The notes beneath the pieces were generated by a model. The model saw nothing but the letters and a program-made list of their open reading frames with translations, searched no databases and had not been told where the DNA came from. A stretch of DNA of 64,000 bases, taken from contig NW_027288577.1 of the NCBI RefSeq assembly GCF_037038585.1, forward strand, positions 1 through 64,000, read 5' to 3'. This stretch comes from Patagioenas fasciata (Eukaryota; Chordata; Aves; Columbiformes; Columbidae). Both the position numbers and the translations under genes were made by a program. The number at the start of each line of letters is the position of its first letter. Positions within the stretch are counted from its first letter, which is position 1. Shown here one piece after another: positions 53,565 through 63,829 of this stretch.

Positions 53565-53566
53565 AC
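53565..53566 (-). other. Candidate 5' non-coding exon splice donor, unit C
   Basis: Minus strand CATGGTAAGTCTCTGGCTG, equivalent to donors at 2541, 26831 and 59066. Confidence 0.55.
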
Positions 53567-54092
53567 CATGTTAGAACTGTGAAGATTTGTCTCTCAGTGA
53601 GCCCTCAGCAACGAACCACCTACATTGCCTTTCCCCTCTCTCTGCCTGGCTCCTGTGCCCTCAGTGCTGCAGGCAGAGCCCTCAGCCCTGCTGCGCTGTG
53701 CAGAGGAGCTGCTCCTGGGCAGAGCTGTCTCTCTGCAGCGCTGCCGCTTGCCATGAGCTCCCTGTGTCCCAGGAGCCCAGCCCAGCTCAGCAGCATAGGA
53801 GCAGCCCATGAAGTCCCTTTCTCTGTCCCTTCTGGGCTCCCTCCATGTGTCCCTGGGGCTCCAAGGGCACATCCCTTCAAACAGCCTCAAGTAATCAGTG
53901 ATGTTGATTCTCTCTCCTCTAAACAGACATTTCTTGCCAGCATTGTGTTCTCTGTATTAAAAAATAAATCAGTATGAGAATCATATTTTCTTGTCCCATC
54001 ATTAGGCAGGACACCAGGAATGTTACAGCAAATTTCTGTAAACTGTGGATGGGAAATTCTTCATTTGAATGAGTTTAAGCATCATATTCTGG

Positions 54093-54099
54093 TTTTATA
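54093..54099 (-). promoter_or_regulatory. Candidate OR promoter TATA box, unit C
   Basis: TATAAAA on the minus strand in GAGTATAAAACCAGAAT, about 530 bases upstream of the donor at 53566, as in unit A (about 535 bases). Confidence 0.45.
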
Positions 54100-54968
54100 C
54101 TCCTAGGTCTAGAGAGACATTCATCAATCTTTGACCATGTCATGTCTGTGCTCTGAGGCAAAGCCTTTGCACACATGGGCTCTTGGACACTTGGTACCAG
54201 TTTCTTGTGGCAGGTCAGAGCTGGGCTGGTGCCACAGCTGGGGTGGTTCAGCCCAGATGTGAGGCAATGTCCTCAGCCAGGGACCTGACTGGGGAGCTGG
54301 AGCTGTTAGTGCTGCAGACAGAGCTGTGACACGGGTGGAATGAACTGCCAGGCAGGGTGGCAGAAGTGAGTTCATCTGGTCTGCAAGGACAGCAGCCTCC
54401 AAGCACAGAACAGCCCAGATCAGAACTCAGTCTGGACCTGTAAGGGAGTTCAATGGCCCATAATGAGCTGTTACTACTGCAAGAACACTTAAAGGAGAAA
54501 CAAAGACAGTGTGTGGCCACTGATCAATTTAATAAGGGAAATAGGTGAGAATCCCTGTGTCCTGTTGTCCTGTATCTTCACCAGCAATGTGTCCAGGCCT
54601 CTGTGACTTGAGACAGGAATCTGGAGAACAAGCATCATAGGATGGGGATCAAGTCAGGGGCCACTGGAACTAACACTACCCTTTCCAGTCTATGGGACAG
54701 CAGGGGCAGCATCCCAGGAGCTGAGACAGCAGGACGATGTCACAGGGAGGCCACTCTCCTACCATCTTGGAAAGCTCATGGAGACTGGGGGGACTCCCTG
54801 ACCACTGGCAGCTCTCACACAGTGTGTGCACTTTTCAGAATGACCAATGGGTGAGCAGGGGAACTAAGGGCTGTGCCCCAGAACATGTCCACTGGGACCC
54901 CATTTCTGGGTGTCTGGAAGAGAAGGTGATGGGGTTTACCCAGGGCAGATTGTGCCTGTCCATCCTCT

Positions 54969-55151
54969 TTGCTTTCTGTGAGGAAAGGACAGGGTTTGGA
55001 TGTGGGCAGAGCAGGGGTGGTCTGTTACCTGGAAGTCAGCAAGGCATTCAGCGTCATCCCCTACAATGTGCTTGTGCCCAAGTTAGGATATTATGGTCTG
55101 TGTCAGTGTGCAAGTAGACGGGTAAAAGGCAATTTGGATGGTTTGGCTTAG
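54969..55151 (+). mobile_element. CR1 LINE ORF2 remnant (unit C copy)
   Basis: The plus-strand translation keeps Ser-Lys-Ala-Phe-Ser-Val-Ile-Pro-Tyr-Asn-Val-Leu, Tyr-Gly-Leu and Val-Lys-Gly-Asn-Leu-Asp-Gly, a decayed CR1 reverse transcriptase segment matching 950-1135. Confidence 0.6.
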
Positions 55152-55860
55152 AAGGACAATAGATAAGGGGAAAAACTTTGCATTCCTGAGGACAGTCAAG
55201 CACTGGAAGCTGTTTCCCAGCAGTGCGCATCCATTCTACATCAGAAAGTTACCACAATGTGTTTGTATAGACCCCTCACTAATCTGGTCTGACTCTGCTT
55301 TGAGGAGGAGGTTGGTCAACACACATCCTGAGGTGCCTTTGAGCCTGAATGATGCTGTCCTTCCTTCCCCTTCATGTTTCTGATTTGGAGAAAGCTCTCA
55401 GGTTCCCTCTGATCACAGAAATGATTCACATGAGGAGCAGGGCTGCTTTACAAATAACGGTAAACAGGCCTGATCACAACTTTTCTATCATCCTTTTTCA
55501 TTTGACCCAACCCAGCTGCTTCTTGTTTGCTGTCCATATATCCCTCCAGAAGGAACACACCACCTTGCTCATCCTTTCAGAGCAGGTTGTTCAAGAGATG
55601 TCAGCATCCATGTACAGAGTCTGCACATCAGCCAGGCAGCAAAGCCACCGTTACAGAAATGCAGACGAGGCTCTTGACCAGCTCCTTGAACCCAGATATC
55701 AGCGTGACATGTCTGATGAGATTCCCGGGAACACCTGAACTTTAAGTGCAGAGCATGTGAGTGCTGGTTGGGTATCCTGGCTTGTCTCCTGACCCATGTG
55801 GTGCTTCAGTCTGTGAAGAGAATCAAAACCAACTTTTTCACTGGGTTAATTAATTTTACA

Positions 55861-56763
55861 GACTGTCACACTGATCAGATTTCCTGAGCTCCTTCACCCT
55901 CCATGACTTTACCACATCACCACTTCTACCTGCCATCCCCCAGTATGTCAAAGTCTTCTCCTCTGGAGTCCACCAGCCTGTGCTCTGCTGCTGGCCTTCC
56001 TCCCTCACCTCTTGTGCCTGGGACCCCACTGTGTCTTGGTCACAACAGCCAAGGTGGACACTCATGTTCACATCCCTCACCAGCTCTTCCTTCTTCGTTG
56101 GTACCAGATCCAGGTGAGCATCACCCTTGTTGGCCCATCAGGCAGCTCTCTTAAGCATTTGGCCCAAGATCCTTTGGACTGTTGGCACCTGCAGCCAGTG
56201 ACTGTCATGGCAATTACAGTTCCCCATAGGAACCTGGAGACTTTAATGCATTGCTGGAAGAAGATCTTCTTCACGATCAATAATTTTGTAACATCCAACG
56301 CACTGTCACCCTGTGCTGGGTTTATGGCAGTCTTGGAACTGGGGGTGGGTGTCTCTGTGCTACAGTTGTCACCTCTCCGAGAAGACAACAGGGGACTGAG
56401 CAATGTCACACAGAGCCAATTTCAGTTGGCTCCAAGATGGACCCACTCCTTGCGAAATCTGAGCCACTCAGTGATTCTGGCAGCACTTCTGGGATATTGT
56501 ATTTGAGAAAGGGTAAAAAACACTGCACAACAGCAGGTGGGAGAGAGGAGGGAGGAAAGGTGAGAGAAAAGCACTGCAGACACCAAGGTCATATCCCACA
56601 GGACCCAAGCAGGTCCCTCAGCAGGCCAAAGCTTGCTCTCCTGAAATCCTGCTCTTGGCCTTGTTATCATCTCCCAGGAGCCTCAGCTCCACTTTCCCAT
56701 CCCTGACTGTTCCATCCTGACCAACTCTTCCTGGTTTGTAAGTGTGAAGCCCCATAGGGCACC
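55861..56763. other. Intergenic DNA beyond unit C, no gene seen
   Basis: No repeat family or domain recognised. An open frame at 56077-56409 (minus) has no motif. Confidence 0.4.
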
Positions 56764-57006
56764 TCACCCCACTGACTCCTCAGTCCCCCGTGTCAGGAAG
56801 ATGTTGTCAATGACCTCAAAACCATCTCGGATGGCTGGTTTCTTGGAGATATTCGGGTATCTCAGATCTGCCACAAGGACACGGCCCTGAAAACATGAAG
56901 CTTCTTTTATTTGTCTGAAGGAGGCCTCATCTAATTCCTCTGCCCGATCAGTGAGCCAGTGATGTCCATTAACCACAGCATTGCCCAGGTTGTTCTGCCC
57001 TCTCAT
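56764..57006 (-). other. Unrecognised exon-like open frame
   Basis: On the minus strand an 80-codon frame of ordinary, non-repetitive composition. Its second half starts after TTCATGTTTTCAG (a good acceptor) and codes GRVLVADLRYPNISKKPAIR, then Asp-Gly-Phe-Glu-Val-Ile-Asp-Asn-Ile-Phe-Leu. It ends at GTCAGTGGGGTGAGG, where a donor-like GGTGAGG overlaps the stop. I do not recognise the family. It could be an exon of an unidentified gene or a decayed element. No neighbour helps. Confidence 0.3.
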
Positions 57007-57249
57007 GCTGACTCCTCAACCTTCAGCTGACATTGTCTGTCCCCAGGCCGAGCTCCACACATTCCTACTGCACAAAGGGAAACTTCAGAAAATCTACACC
57101 TCAAGCATTATGAGTATCAGACCCCCAAGACCCCACAGTATCTCCGAGATATGGTATTTATACTGTCCCCTAACTCCTCATACTGTTATGTTGGGACATA
57201 CATCCTCATCTGGATAAGCCATCTACATGCAAACATTAACAGCTGATCA

Positions 57250-57495
57250 AAAGGAGTTTCAGTCAAGGGAGAGTCCAGACCTGGAAAAACTTTTGGGGTT
57301 GCCCCTCAGAAAGCTCTGAGAGTCCTGGAGGTTGGTGCCCCTTATATATTGTGGCACGAGGGACTCCCAAGGCAAGTGGTCTCTGTGCTGGTCACAAGTG
57401 GAGGGGTCTGCGGCTGCAACAGACAAGGGAGAGTCCAGACATTGAGAAAATTTGGGATTCTACCATTAGAAAACTCTGAAGTTTCAGAAGATGAA
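57250..57495. repeat. Two-copy direct repeat of about 70 bp
   Basis: AAGGGAGAGTCCAGACCTGG at 57266 and AAGGGAGAGTCCAGACATTG at 57426 each begin a block continuing GAAAA-TTTGGG-TT-CC-AGAAA-CTCTGA-AGT. The spacing is about 160 bases. A TATATATTGTGGCACG lies between the copies. Confidence 0.65.
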
Positions 57496-57559
57496 CTGTC
57501 CATTTTTTTATCAGGGCAGGAAAACAACGTCCTGCATCAGTACAGAGCAAGACCTAACA

Positions 57560-58115
57560 CGCTGAGCACTGACCCTGAGGAGAAGGGCCTGGGCACTACA
57601 GGGTGCCCACACAAGCCCGTGGTGCGCGCTCACCATGAACAAGGCAGCTGCACACGGGGCTGCATGAGGAGGAGCGTGGCGACCCAGACACCTGGAGTTC
57701 TCATCCCATTCGGTTCAGCACTGGTGTGACCCCACACACACGGGGGTGTGCCAGTGTGCGACATCCCAGTTTGGAGAAGCAGGGAGGAACTGGAGAGTGC
57801 AGGGCTCTGCCAAGGCAGGTTCAGCACCTTGTGCACATGGTGTGGGATGCTGAGGGACCTGGGCTGCTTTGGCCCAGCAGCGCGGGGGAGGATGCAGCAG
57901 TGCAGGAGTAGCCTGAGAGTGCTTGAAGGGTGGTTTCAGAGATGGTGGAGGTTTTCTGCATAGTGGGAAAGTTCTTGAGAAAGAAATAATGGCCCAAAGT
58001 GCAGCTGGGGAGGTCCAGGCTGGACATGAGCAGAAAGGAATGTGACTGGAAGGGCAGTGCTGTGGTGGAGCAGGTCAGCAGAGGGAGTCTGCATCAGCTC
58101 AAGGCTTTGTGCTTC
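57560..58115 (+). mobile_element. CR1 LINE-derived segment
   Basis: GAGGAGAAGGGCCTGGGCAC, the block 57700-57965 shared with 25563-25830, and GGTCCAGGCTGGACATGAGC follow the order of CR1 3' sequence with heavy divergence. No coding capacity. Confidence 0.6.
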
Positions 58116-58299
58116 AAGGAACAGGTGGGGAGGATGCAGAGATCTCAGCAAAGGAAGGAAGATGCTCAGACAAGAGCAAGGTGGGGCAGCAGGGGGGATG
58201 TCTGCAGCCTGCAGGGAAAGAGGTGCAGGGGATGCCACAGCACAGGACAGGCTGTGGTGGAGATGATCAAGGGATGTAAAGAGGCTGAAAGCCCCCTCC

Positions 58300-58816
58300 A
58301 GACATGAGCTCCTTCTCCCCTTGGCTATGGCTGTTGTCTCCACCTCTGATGCCTGTGAGGAGACACCTTGTCCTTCCAGCACAGGGGCCTCACGGCCTCC
58401 TTGTCCCCAGCCAGGAACCTGGGAGGTGTGGGACCATAGTCCTGCCCTTGGCCTTGCACAGCCCCACATCACACTGTCCAGGAAGGGCCCTGGGCAACGT
58501 GGGAGGGACAGGATCTGACTTCCCATGGTATGAAGTCAGGGCTTGGCCCTTTGATTAATGAAAGACATCCAGGTTTACTCAGCATCAGAGCCATCTTTAC
58601 TTTGCTCTTCCTGATCTGTTATCACTGCTTCCAGTTTTCTTCTGTAACTGACCCTGGGGATGCTTTCTCAGTTGTGTCCCTCAGTGGGACCCATTAACAT
58701 TACAAGAAACTTTGAAGCTTAGATATGATTTTGACTTCTTGAGGGGTTTCATCATCTTCCTCCAGGGCCTGAGGTCCATGGACTCAGCACCAAACCCACT
58801 AGAGGGGTCATTAAAG
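58300..58816 (+). repeat. Unit D left part: copy of unit-A flank 7394-8180
   Basis: 58310-58520 matches 7394-7580, and 58560-58810 matches 7930-8180 on the same strand (GGTTTACTCAGCATCAGAGC, GGACTCAGCACCAAACCCAC). At about 58816 it switches abruptly to OR 5' exon sequence, so this is a rearrangement junction. Confidence 0.75.
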
Positions 58817-59067
58817 CGCCTTGGGCTGCTCCTGTGCTGCTGAGCTGGGCTGGGCTCCTGGGACAGAGGGAGCTCCTGGCAAGCGGCAGCGCTGCAGAGA
58901 GACAGCTCTGCCCAGGAGCAGCTCCTCTGCACAGCGCAGCAGGGCTGAGGGCTCTGCCTGGGGATCTCAGGGAGACGAACAAGGCAGAGAGAGATTAAAG
59001 GTGGTCAGGATTGGGAGGATGACTGAGAGCTCACTGGATGAGAAACCTTTGCAGTCCTTGCCATGGT
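58817..59067 (+). promoter_or_regulatory. Candidate 5' non-coding exon and donor of the OR at 60435
   Basis: The GC-rich block GGGCTGCTCCTGTGCTGCTG to GCAGGGCTGAGGGCTCTGCC is shared with 2298-2440, 40100-40230 and 53650-53810. It is followed by CTTTGCAGTCCTTGCCATGG and GTAAGTCTCTGGG (donor GT 59066-59067). The TATA box found about 290 bases further upstream in unit A is absent because of the junction at 58816. Confidence 0.5.
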
Positions 59068-60411
59068 AAGTCTCTGGGTGCAGGGTAATGCAGCTGTAGC
59101 TCCTGGAGCCATCTCCTAAAGTTAGTCAGGCACAGCTGGTGGGATCTGTAAGGAGGGGTCTCTTGTCAGGCAGTGTTGAACAGCTGTGAAGCCGGGTGAG
59201 CACCCAGGGGTGCCCAGGGCTGTCCTGCAAAGCAGGGTCCCTGCACCCCAGGGCTGTGCTGGGGCAGGGACTCTGCCGCCTGCCAGGGTCAGTGCTCAGC
59301 CTGCCCGGGGAGATCCCATGGCAGCAGCTGTGGGTGGAAGGAGCGACCCCCGGCAGGGCAGGCAGGGAGCTTGTGGGGTTGAAGGGTGCTGTGTGGGTCA
59401 GTGCTGCTCAGAGCTCCAGATCAACCCCACAGACATGGCAGAGGGTCCTTCTGAACAATGAAATCGAGACAGGAATAGCTGAAAGGGAAGGAGTCTGTGC
59501 TTTCAGTTTTCCGGTCTTGGTTGTCTGGGTGTGCAGTGGGAGATGGGGATTTATTTCTCTCTTTGGAGAAGACACTGAGACCCCAGTTCTCGTTAGGACT
59601 TGTCTGAGCTGCTCCTGAGCCCCTGCACACACAGAGCTGCCCCTGGGCAGTGCCAGGAGGTGTGAGCAGGACAGAGCTGAGCACACAGCGGGTGGGACGG
59701 GGTCTGTGACACTGACAGGGAGCAGATCCAGGGACAGAGACACAGCTGCAGGCAGCACAGACATGGGCAGGAAGAGTTAACTGCTACCAGAAATGCTGGG
59801 GACAGGATTTAGGAACTTCTCTCACATCCCCCGCAGTGCAGACACATTTCCCAGTGCTACCCCTGGTCTCCTCTCCTCCCCAGCAGAGCCTCTGCCCCAA
59901 AGCCATGGGGTCCAGGTCACAAGTCTCCACCTCAGCAGCTGCACCTCCAGGTGAAGGGTTCCTGGAACGTGGTACACAAAAAAGGTGCTAAAAGTACTTG
60001 GTCTACAGTGTCATTATGTGAGTGGCAGCAGCACAGCTGGGTAAGGAGAAGGTTCCACAGCATGCCCGTCTGCCTTTCTGTCCTTGCATTATTTCTCAGA
60101 AGCACTGCAGTGTTCTTCCCTGTTTCTCCATCTGTTCCTGGTGCTCTTGCTCTCTGGGGTTGGGGAGGAAGTGTGGGTCAGTTTTTGTTCTGACACCAAT
60201 TCAGTGGATCTTGCCCCAGAACTGTGTTCATGGAAACAAGATGCCCCAGCTGTGTTTTAAACTGTGATGAACTGTTTTTTTTCATTTGGTAGAAACAGAA
60301 TGAGCAGAAACATCCCTCCATCAGGGAGTGGGTTTTCCATGAGAAACAGCCTGTTTATTTTCCTCAGAGAAGCCTCCCCTAACTTGTCACTGTCTTTTCC
60401 TCGTTGCACAG
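59068..60411 (+). other. Candidate intron of the OR at 60435
   Basis: About 1.34 kb from the GGTAAGT donor to the acceptor TTTTCCTCGTTGCACAG (AG at 60410-60411). It is homologous in parts to the intron regions of the other units. No coding sequence is supported. Confidence 0.55.
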
Positions 60412-60434
60412 GTCCTCATGCCCACAGGCAGCAA

Positions 60435-61367
60435 ATGTCCAACAGCAGCTCCATCACCCAGTTCCTCCTCCTGCCGTTCACAGACACACGGGAGCTGCAG
60501 CTCTTGTACTTCTGGTTCTTCCTGGGCATCTACCTGGCTGCCCTCCTGGGCAACGGCCTCATCATCACCACCATAGCCTGGGACCAGCACCTCCACACCC
60601 CCATGTACTTCTTCCTGCTCAACCTCGCCCTCCTGGACCTGGGCTGCATCACCACCACTGTCCCCAAGTCCATGGCCAACTCTCTGTGGGATACCAGGGT
60701 CATTTCCTATGCAGGATGTGCTGCACAACTCTTCCTGTTTTTCTTTTTAGCTTCAGCAGAATTTTACCTTCTCACCATCATGTCCTATGACCGCTACGTT
60801 GCCATCTGCAAACCCCTGCACTACGGGACCCTCCTGGGCAGCAGAGCTTGTGTCCACATGGCAGCAGCTGCCTGGGCCACTGGGTTTCTCAATGCTCTGC
60901 TGCACACGGCCAATACATTTTCACTGCCACTGTGCAAGGGCAATGCCCTGGGCCAGTTCTTCTGTGAAATCCCCCAGATCCTCAAGCTCTCCTGCTCACA
61001 CTCCTACCTCAGGGAAACTGGGCTTCTTGTGGTTAGTGTCTGGTTAGGATTTGGGTGTTTTGTGTTCATCGTGGTGTCCTATGTGCAGATCTTGAGCGTC
61101 GTGCTGAGGATCCCCTCTGAGCAGGGACGGCATAAAGCCTTTTCCACCTGCCTCCCTCACCTGGCCGTGGTCTCCCTCTTTGTCAGCACTGGCATGTTTG
61201 CCCACCTGAAGCCCCCGTCCATCTCCTCCCCATCCCTGGATCTGGTGGTGTCTGTTCTGTACTCGGTGGTGCCTCCGGCAGTGAACCCCCTCATCTACAG
61301 CATGAGGAACCAGGAGCTCAAGGATGCCGTGTGGAAACTGACAACTGGATTTCTTCTGAATCTATAA
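60435..61367 (+). CDS. OR14-like olfactory receptor (intact)
   Basis: The cleanest receptor of the cluster, 310 residues in one exon. It is a seven-helix odorant receptor expected to signal through the olfactory G protein in sensory cilia. Marks are sequon Asn3 (MSNSSS), Asn40 in TM1, PMYFF at 56-60, Cys95 and Cys177 (main disulfide), Cys167 and Cys187, MSYDRY at 116-121, KAFSTC at 234-239, NPLIY at 284-288 and tail ending Phe-Leu-Leu-Asn-Leu. TM segments lie near 25-47, 57-80, 95-120, 139-160, 196-220, 236-258 and 271-290. The ATG at 60435 is chosen because it follows the acceptor by 23 bases and aligns with all sister genes. The reading frame continues upstream, but that is intron. It is most similar to 12233 in TM3-TM5 (AQLFLFFFLASAEFYLL; VVSVWLGFGCFVF). 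Confidence 0.96.
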   Translation: MSNSSSITQFLLLPFTDTRELQLLYFWFFLGIYLAALLGNGLIITTIAWDQHLHTPMYFFLLNLALLDLGCITTTVPKSMANSLWDTRVISYAGCAAQLFLFFFLASAEFYLLTIMSYDRYVAICKPLHYGTLLGSRACVHMAAAAWATGFLNALLHTANTFSLPLCKGNALGQFFCEIPQILKLSCSHSYLRETGLLVVSVWLGFGCFVFIVVSYVQILSVVLRIPSEQGRHKAFSTCLPHLAVVSLFVSTGMFAHLKPPSISSPSLDLVVSVLYSVVPPAVNPLIYSMRNQELKDAVWKLTTGFLLNL

Positions 61368-61558
61368 ACTGTCTGTCTTCTACATAAGAAGACATTCTCA
61401 TTGCAGGTTCATCCTGTGTGCAGTATTTTTTGTCTCTACTTGTGAGTTTGGATTTTTTTATGATAATATTTTTATTCCCTTTGTAATTCACTGCCTGCTT
61501 TTCTTTTCTCAGTGAGTGGCTGTGTCAATGTGGAATCATGTTCTCTGTGTTTAAGCAA

Positions 61559-61564
61559 AATAAA
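61559..61564 (+). promoter_or_regulatory. Polyadenylation signal AATAAA of the OR at 60435
   Basis: AATAAA in TTTAAGCAAAATAAAGGATC, about 190 bases past the stop codon. Confidence 0.65.
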
Positions 61565-61589
61565 GGATCCTTCACCAATAATTTTCACT

Positions 61590-62160
61590 GACATTCTTTC
61601 TCCAAGACCTTTCTGGAGCTGCAGTGATAGTTCCCATGCGCATGGGTGGAAGGGAAAAGAGTCCAGCATGGCAGCCCTGCCAGGGAGCACCAGTGCTTGG
61701 TCTTCCAGAGCTGTTCTGGTTCCACTCCCACACTCTCCTGCTCATCACTTGTGTTGGTGCAAGGCCTGAGTGCTCTGGCAGCTTGGTCCCCGTCCTGCTG
61801 TGTGTCAGTGCTGTGAGCGCAGGCAGGGACAGGCAATGGGCACTGCTGTGACAGAGCTGGCCTCTGTAACAGTACTTCTATAAAGAAAAGTGATCTCCTA
61901 TGGGTAGGGCCTGAAAGTTCTTCTCCCTAGGTTCTTCTCCCAAGAACATGCCCAAGAAAGTTACCCACAGATGAAACACCATTGTTCAGCTGATCAGTGT
62001 GTGTGTGCAGGGCTGGCACACAGCAGTGTCCTCTCACAGCCAGGCCTCCTGCCAGAGACCTGCAGGACCAGCAGAGCAGGGGCTGGGCTGTGCCCTGTGC
62101 ACTGGTCACCCCATCAAATCTGCGCTAATCATCATGGACTAATCCCTCTAGCCCAGATCT
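61590..62160 (+). repeat. 3' flank shared with unit C (inverted) and unit A
   Basis: 61650-61850 is the inverted match of 49920-50110 (GGCAGCCCTGCCAGGGAGCA, CTTGTGTTGGTGCAAGGCCT, GTGAGCGCAGGCAGGGACAG). 61980-62110 matches 49660-49790 (inverted) and 5225-5340 (same strand). Confidence 0.75.
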
Positions 62161-62204
62161 GTCACCCCAGTTCAGAGAGGTACTTTGTCCCTACGGTACA
62201 TACA

Positions 62205-62575
62205 GGCTGGGGGACGAGATGCTGGAGAGCAGCTCTGCAGAGAGGGATCTGGGAGTTCTGGTCAACAGGAAATTGAACAAGAGCTACCAGTGTCCTTGGA
62301 ACCAAGAGGGAACCGTGTCCTGGTGCATCCAGCACAGCACAACCAGCCGGGCAGGGCAGCCGGGCGGGGGGGTGGATTGTCCCGCTCTGCTCTGCGCTGG
62401 GCTGACCTCAGGATATAAAGCTACTGGAGAGTGTCCAGAAGAGGCTGCAAATTTGGTGAAGGGTTTGGTGGGGAAGCCGTTGAGGAGTGGCTGAAGTCTC
62501 TGGGTTTGCTTAACTGGAGCAGAGGAGACTGAGGGCAGAGCTCATGGGGCTGCAGGTTCCTCAGCAGTGGAGCAG
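62205..62575 (+). mobile_element. CR1 LINE-derived fragment
   Basis: GGACGAGATGCTGGAGAGCA, GCTCTGCAGAGAGGGATCTG, GGGAGTTCTGGTCAACAGGA, then AGAGTGTCCAGAAGAGGCTG and GGAGCAGAGGAGACTGAGGG follow CR1 order with internal gaps. Confidence 0.75.
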
Positions 62576-63829
62576 GAGGGGCAGGGCTGAGCTCTTCTCT
62601 CTATGACAGTGAGAGAAACCGAGGGAATGGCAGAAGATGTGCCACGTCTTCCTGCACCAATCTCTAGGCACTTGAAGGACAAGGAAAGGATTGCTGAACA
62701 GAAATGATTGGAAAATCCTATGAGTCCCAAGAAATGCTCTGAACCCATTTGAGAGCTTTAGATCCCTGGGAAAGAGATCAGTGACAGTGCAGCCCATCCA
62801 GCTGCATCTCTGTCCCTCACTGAGCAGGACAACCAGTCTGCAGTCACTCCATGGTTCTGCAACCAACCTGTTCTGCAGAGCATCACTGCCAGTTTGGGGC
62901 CCTGTGGGGAGCACAGGGAAGGGGCCAGGAGCACCAGAGCAGATCAGAGGAGGGATGGGGGAGGTCAGACAGGAGCTGACCTGGGCTGGAAATGGCCTTG
63001 GAGAGAAAAACACTGGTGTTCAGCTGCCCCAAGATTATACCCAGAGTTCAGGGTGCAGGGCCAGAAGTCCTTGCTGTCCTGGTGCTTCACCAGGCCTGGG
63101 AAGTAGCTGGAGAAGGATTGGTGTCCCCCACTTGCCATCTCTTAGTGCATCATCCCTCGTGAAGGGTGTCATGGAAAGCAAGTCTGAGATCCTGTGTCAG
63201 GACTTCCACTGAAGAAAGTATTCACCCAGAAGCCACATCATTTGGCTCTGGTACTTCAGTCCTGGTGCTCATCACATGTCCTTAAGACAAACTTATGCAC
63301 CCCTCTCGTCAACCTTAACCCGAAAGTCACCCCTAGACAAGGCTCCTGAGCTGTGGCTGAGCAGGAGAACTGGGGTCCAGCTGTGACCAAGAGAAGGACA
63401 AGACTTGTCCTGGGTCCTCTAAAGGGCTGGTAGCCTCTGCGATCTCCACTAGAAAAGGCAGCATGCAGGAAACCGTAGACCATCCCCTGCCCTTTGGAGG
63501 CCCCTAGGAAATGTTCCTCTCTCCAAATATCCAGCCCAGCTTGTCACTGCGTGAACAACCATGAGAAATTGCCCCTGGACCCTCACTCCAGATCCCATCT
63601 CCTCCACCCCATACAGGCAGTGCTCTCCCCCTTGTCACTGAGGTGGTTCCAGGGACCCAAGTGATACCTGTAGGAGGAGAGGTTGGGTAGGGATATGGTG
63701 TCCTTTAGTGCTCCTCATGGTACCTCCTCCTGCGCTTTGTGCCACTGCTCACAACCCTCTGAGCCTGGATGTTCAGTCAGTTCTCAGTGGTGCTAAACAG
63801 GAATATGCCCATGAGCATATTGGGCTGCA
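62576..63829. other. Intergenic, no gene seen
   Basis: 62600-62680 resembles 6500-6560 and 34960-35030 (GGAATGGCAGAAGATGTGCC, GGCACTTGAAGGACAAGGAA), so it is a decayed piece of unit 3' flank. The rest is unassigned. Confidence 0.45.

Larger units (their letters stand above)
46400..55860 (-). repeat. Segmental duplication unit C
   Basis: Collinear with about 33.0-42.3 kb of unit B at an offset of about 13.4-13.6 kb (47480 with 34078, 54737 with 41193), but more diverged than A is from B. It holds the OR at 50344-51240 and its 5' flank. It lacks the CR1 found in A and B at 5513-6212 and 35281-36075. Confidence 0.85.

Noticed and set aside
60264-60434. In-frame N-terminal extension of the OR at 60435 (similar extensions at 12209, 27997, 38515, 51327 and 17620)
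   Set aside because: A splice acceptor lies inside each extension, and homology to the receptor begins at the ATG used here. Several of the extended starts are GTG.
60387-60728. Open frames antisense to, or out of frame with, the OR genes (also at 38135, 12035 and 51079)
   Set aside because: They recur because the OR sequence recurs. His/Pro- or Glu/Val-rich composition is typical of shadow frames.
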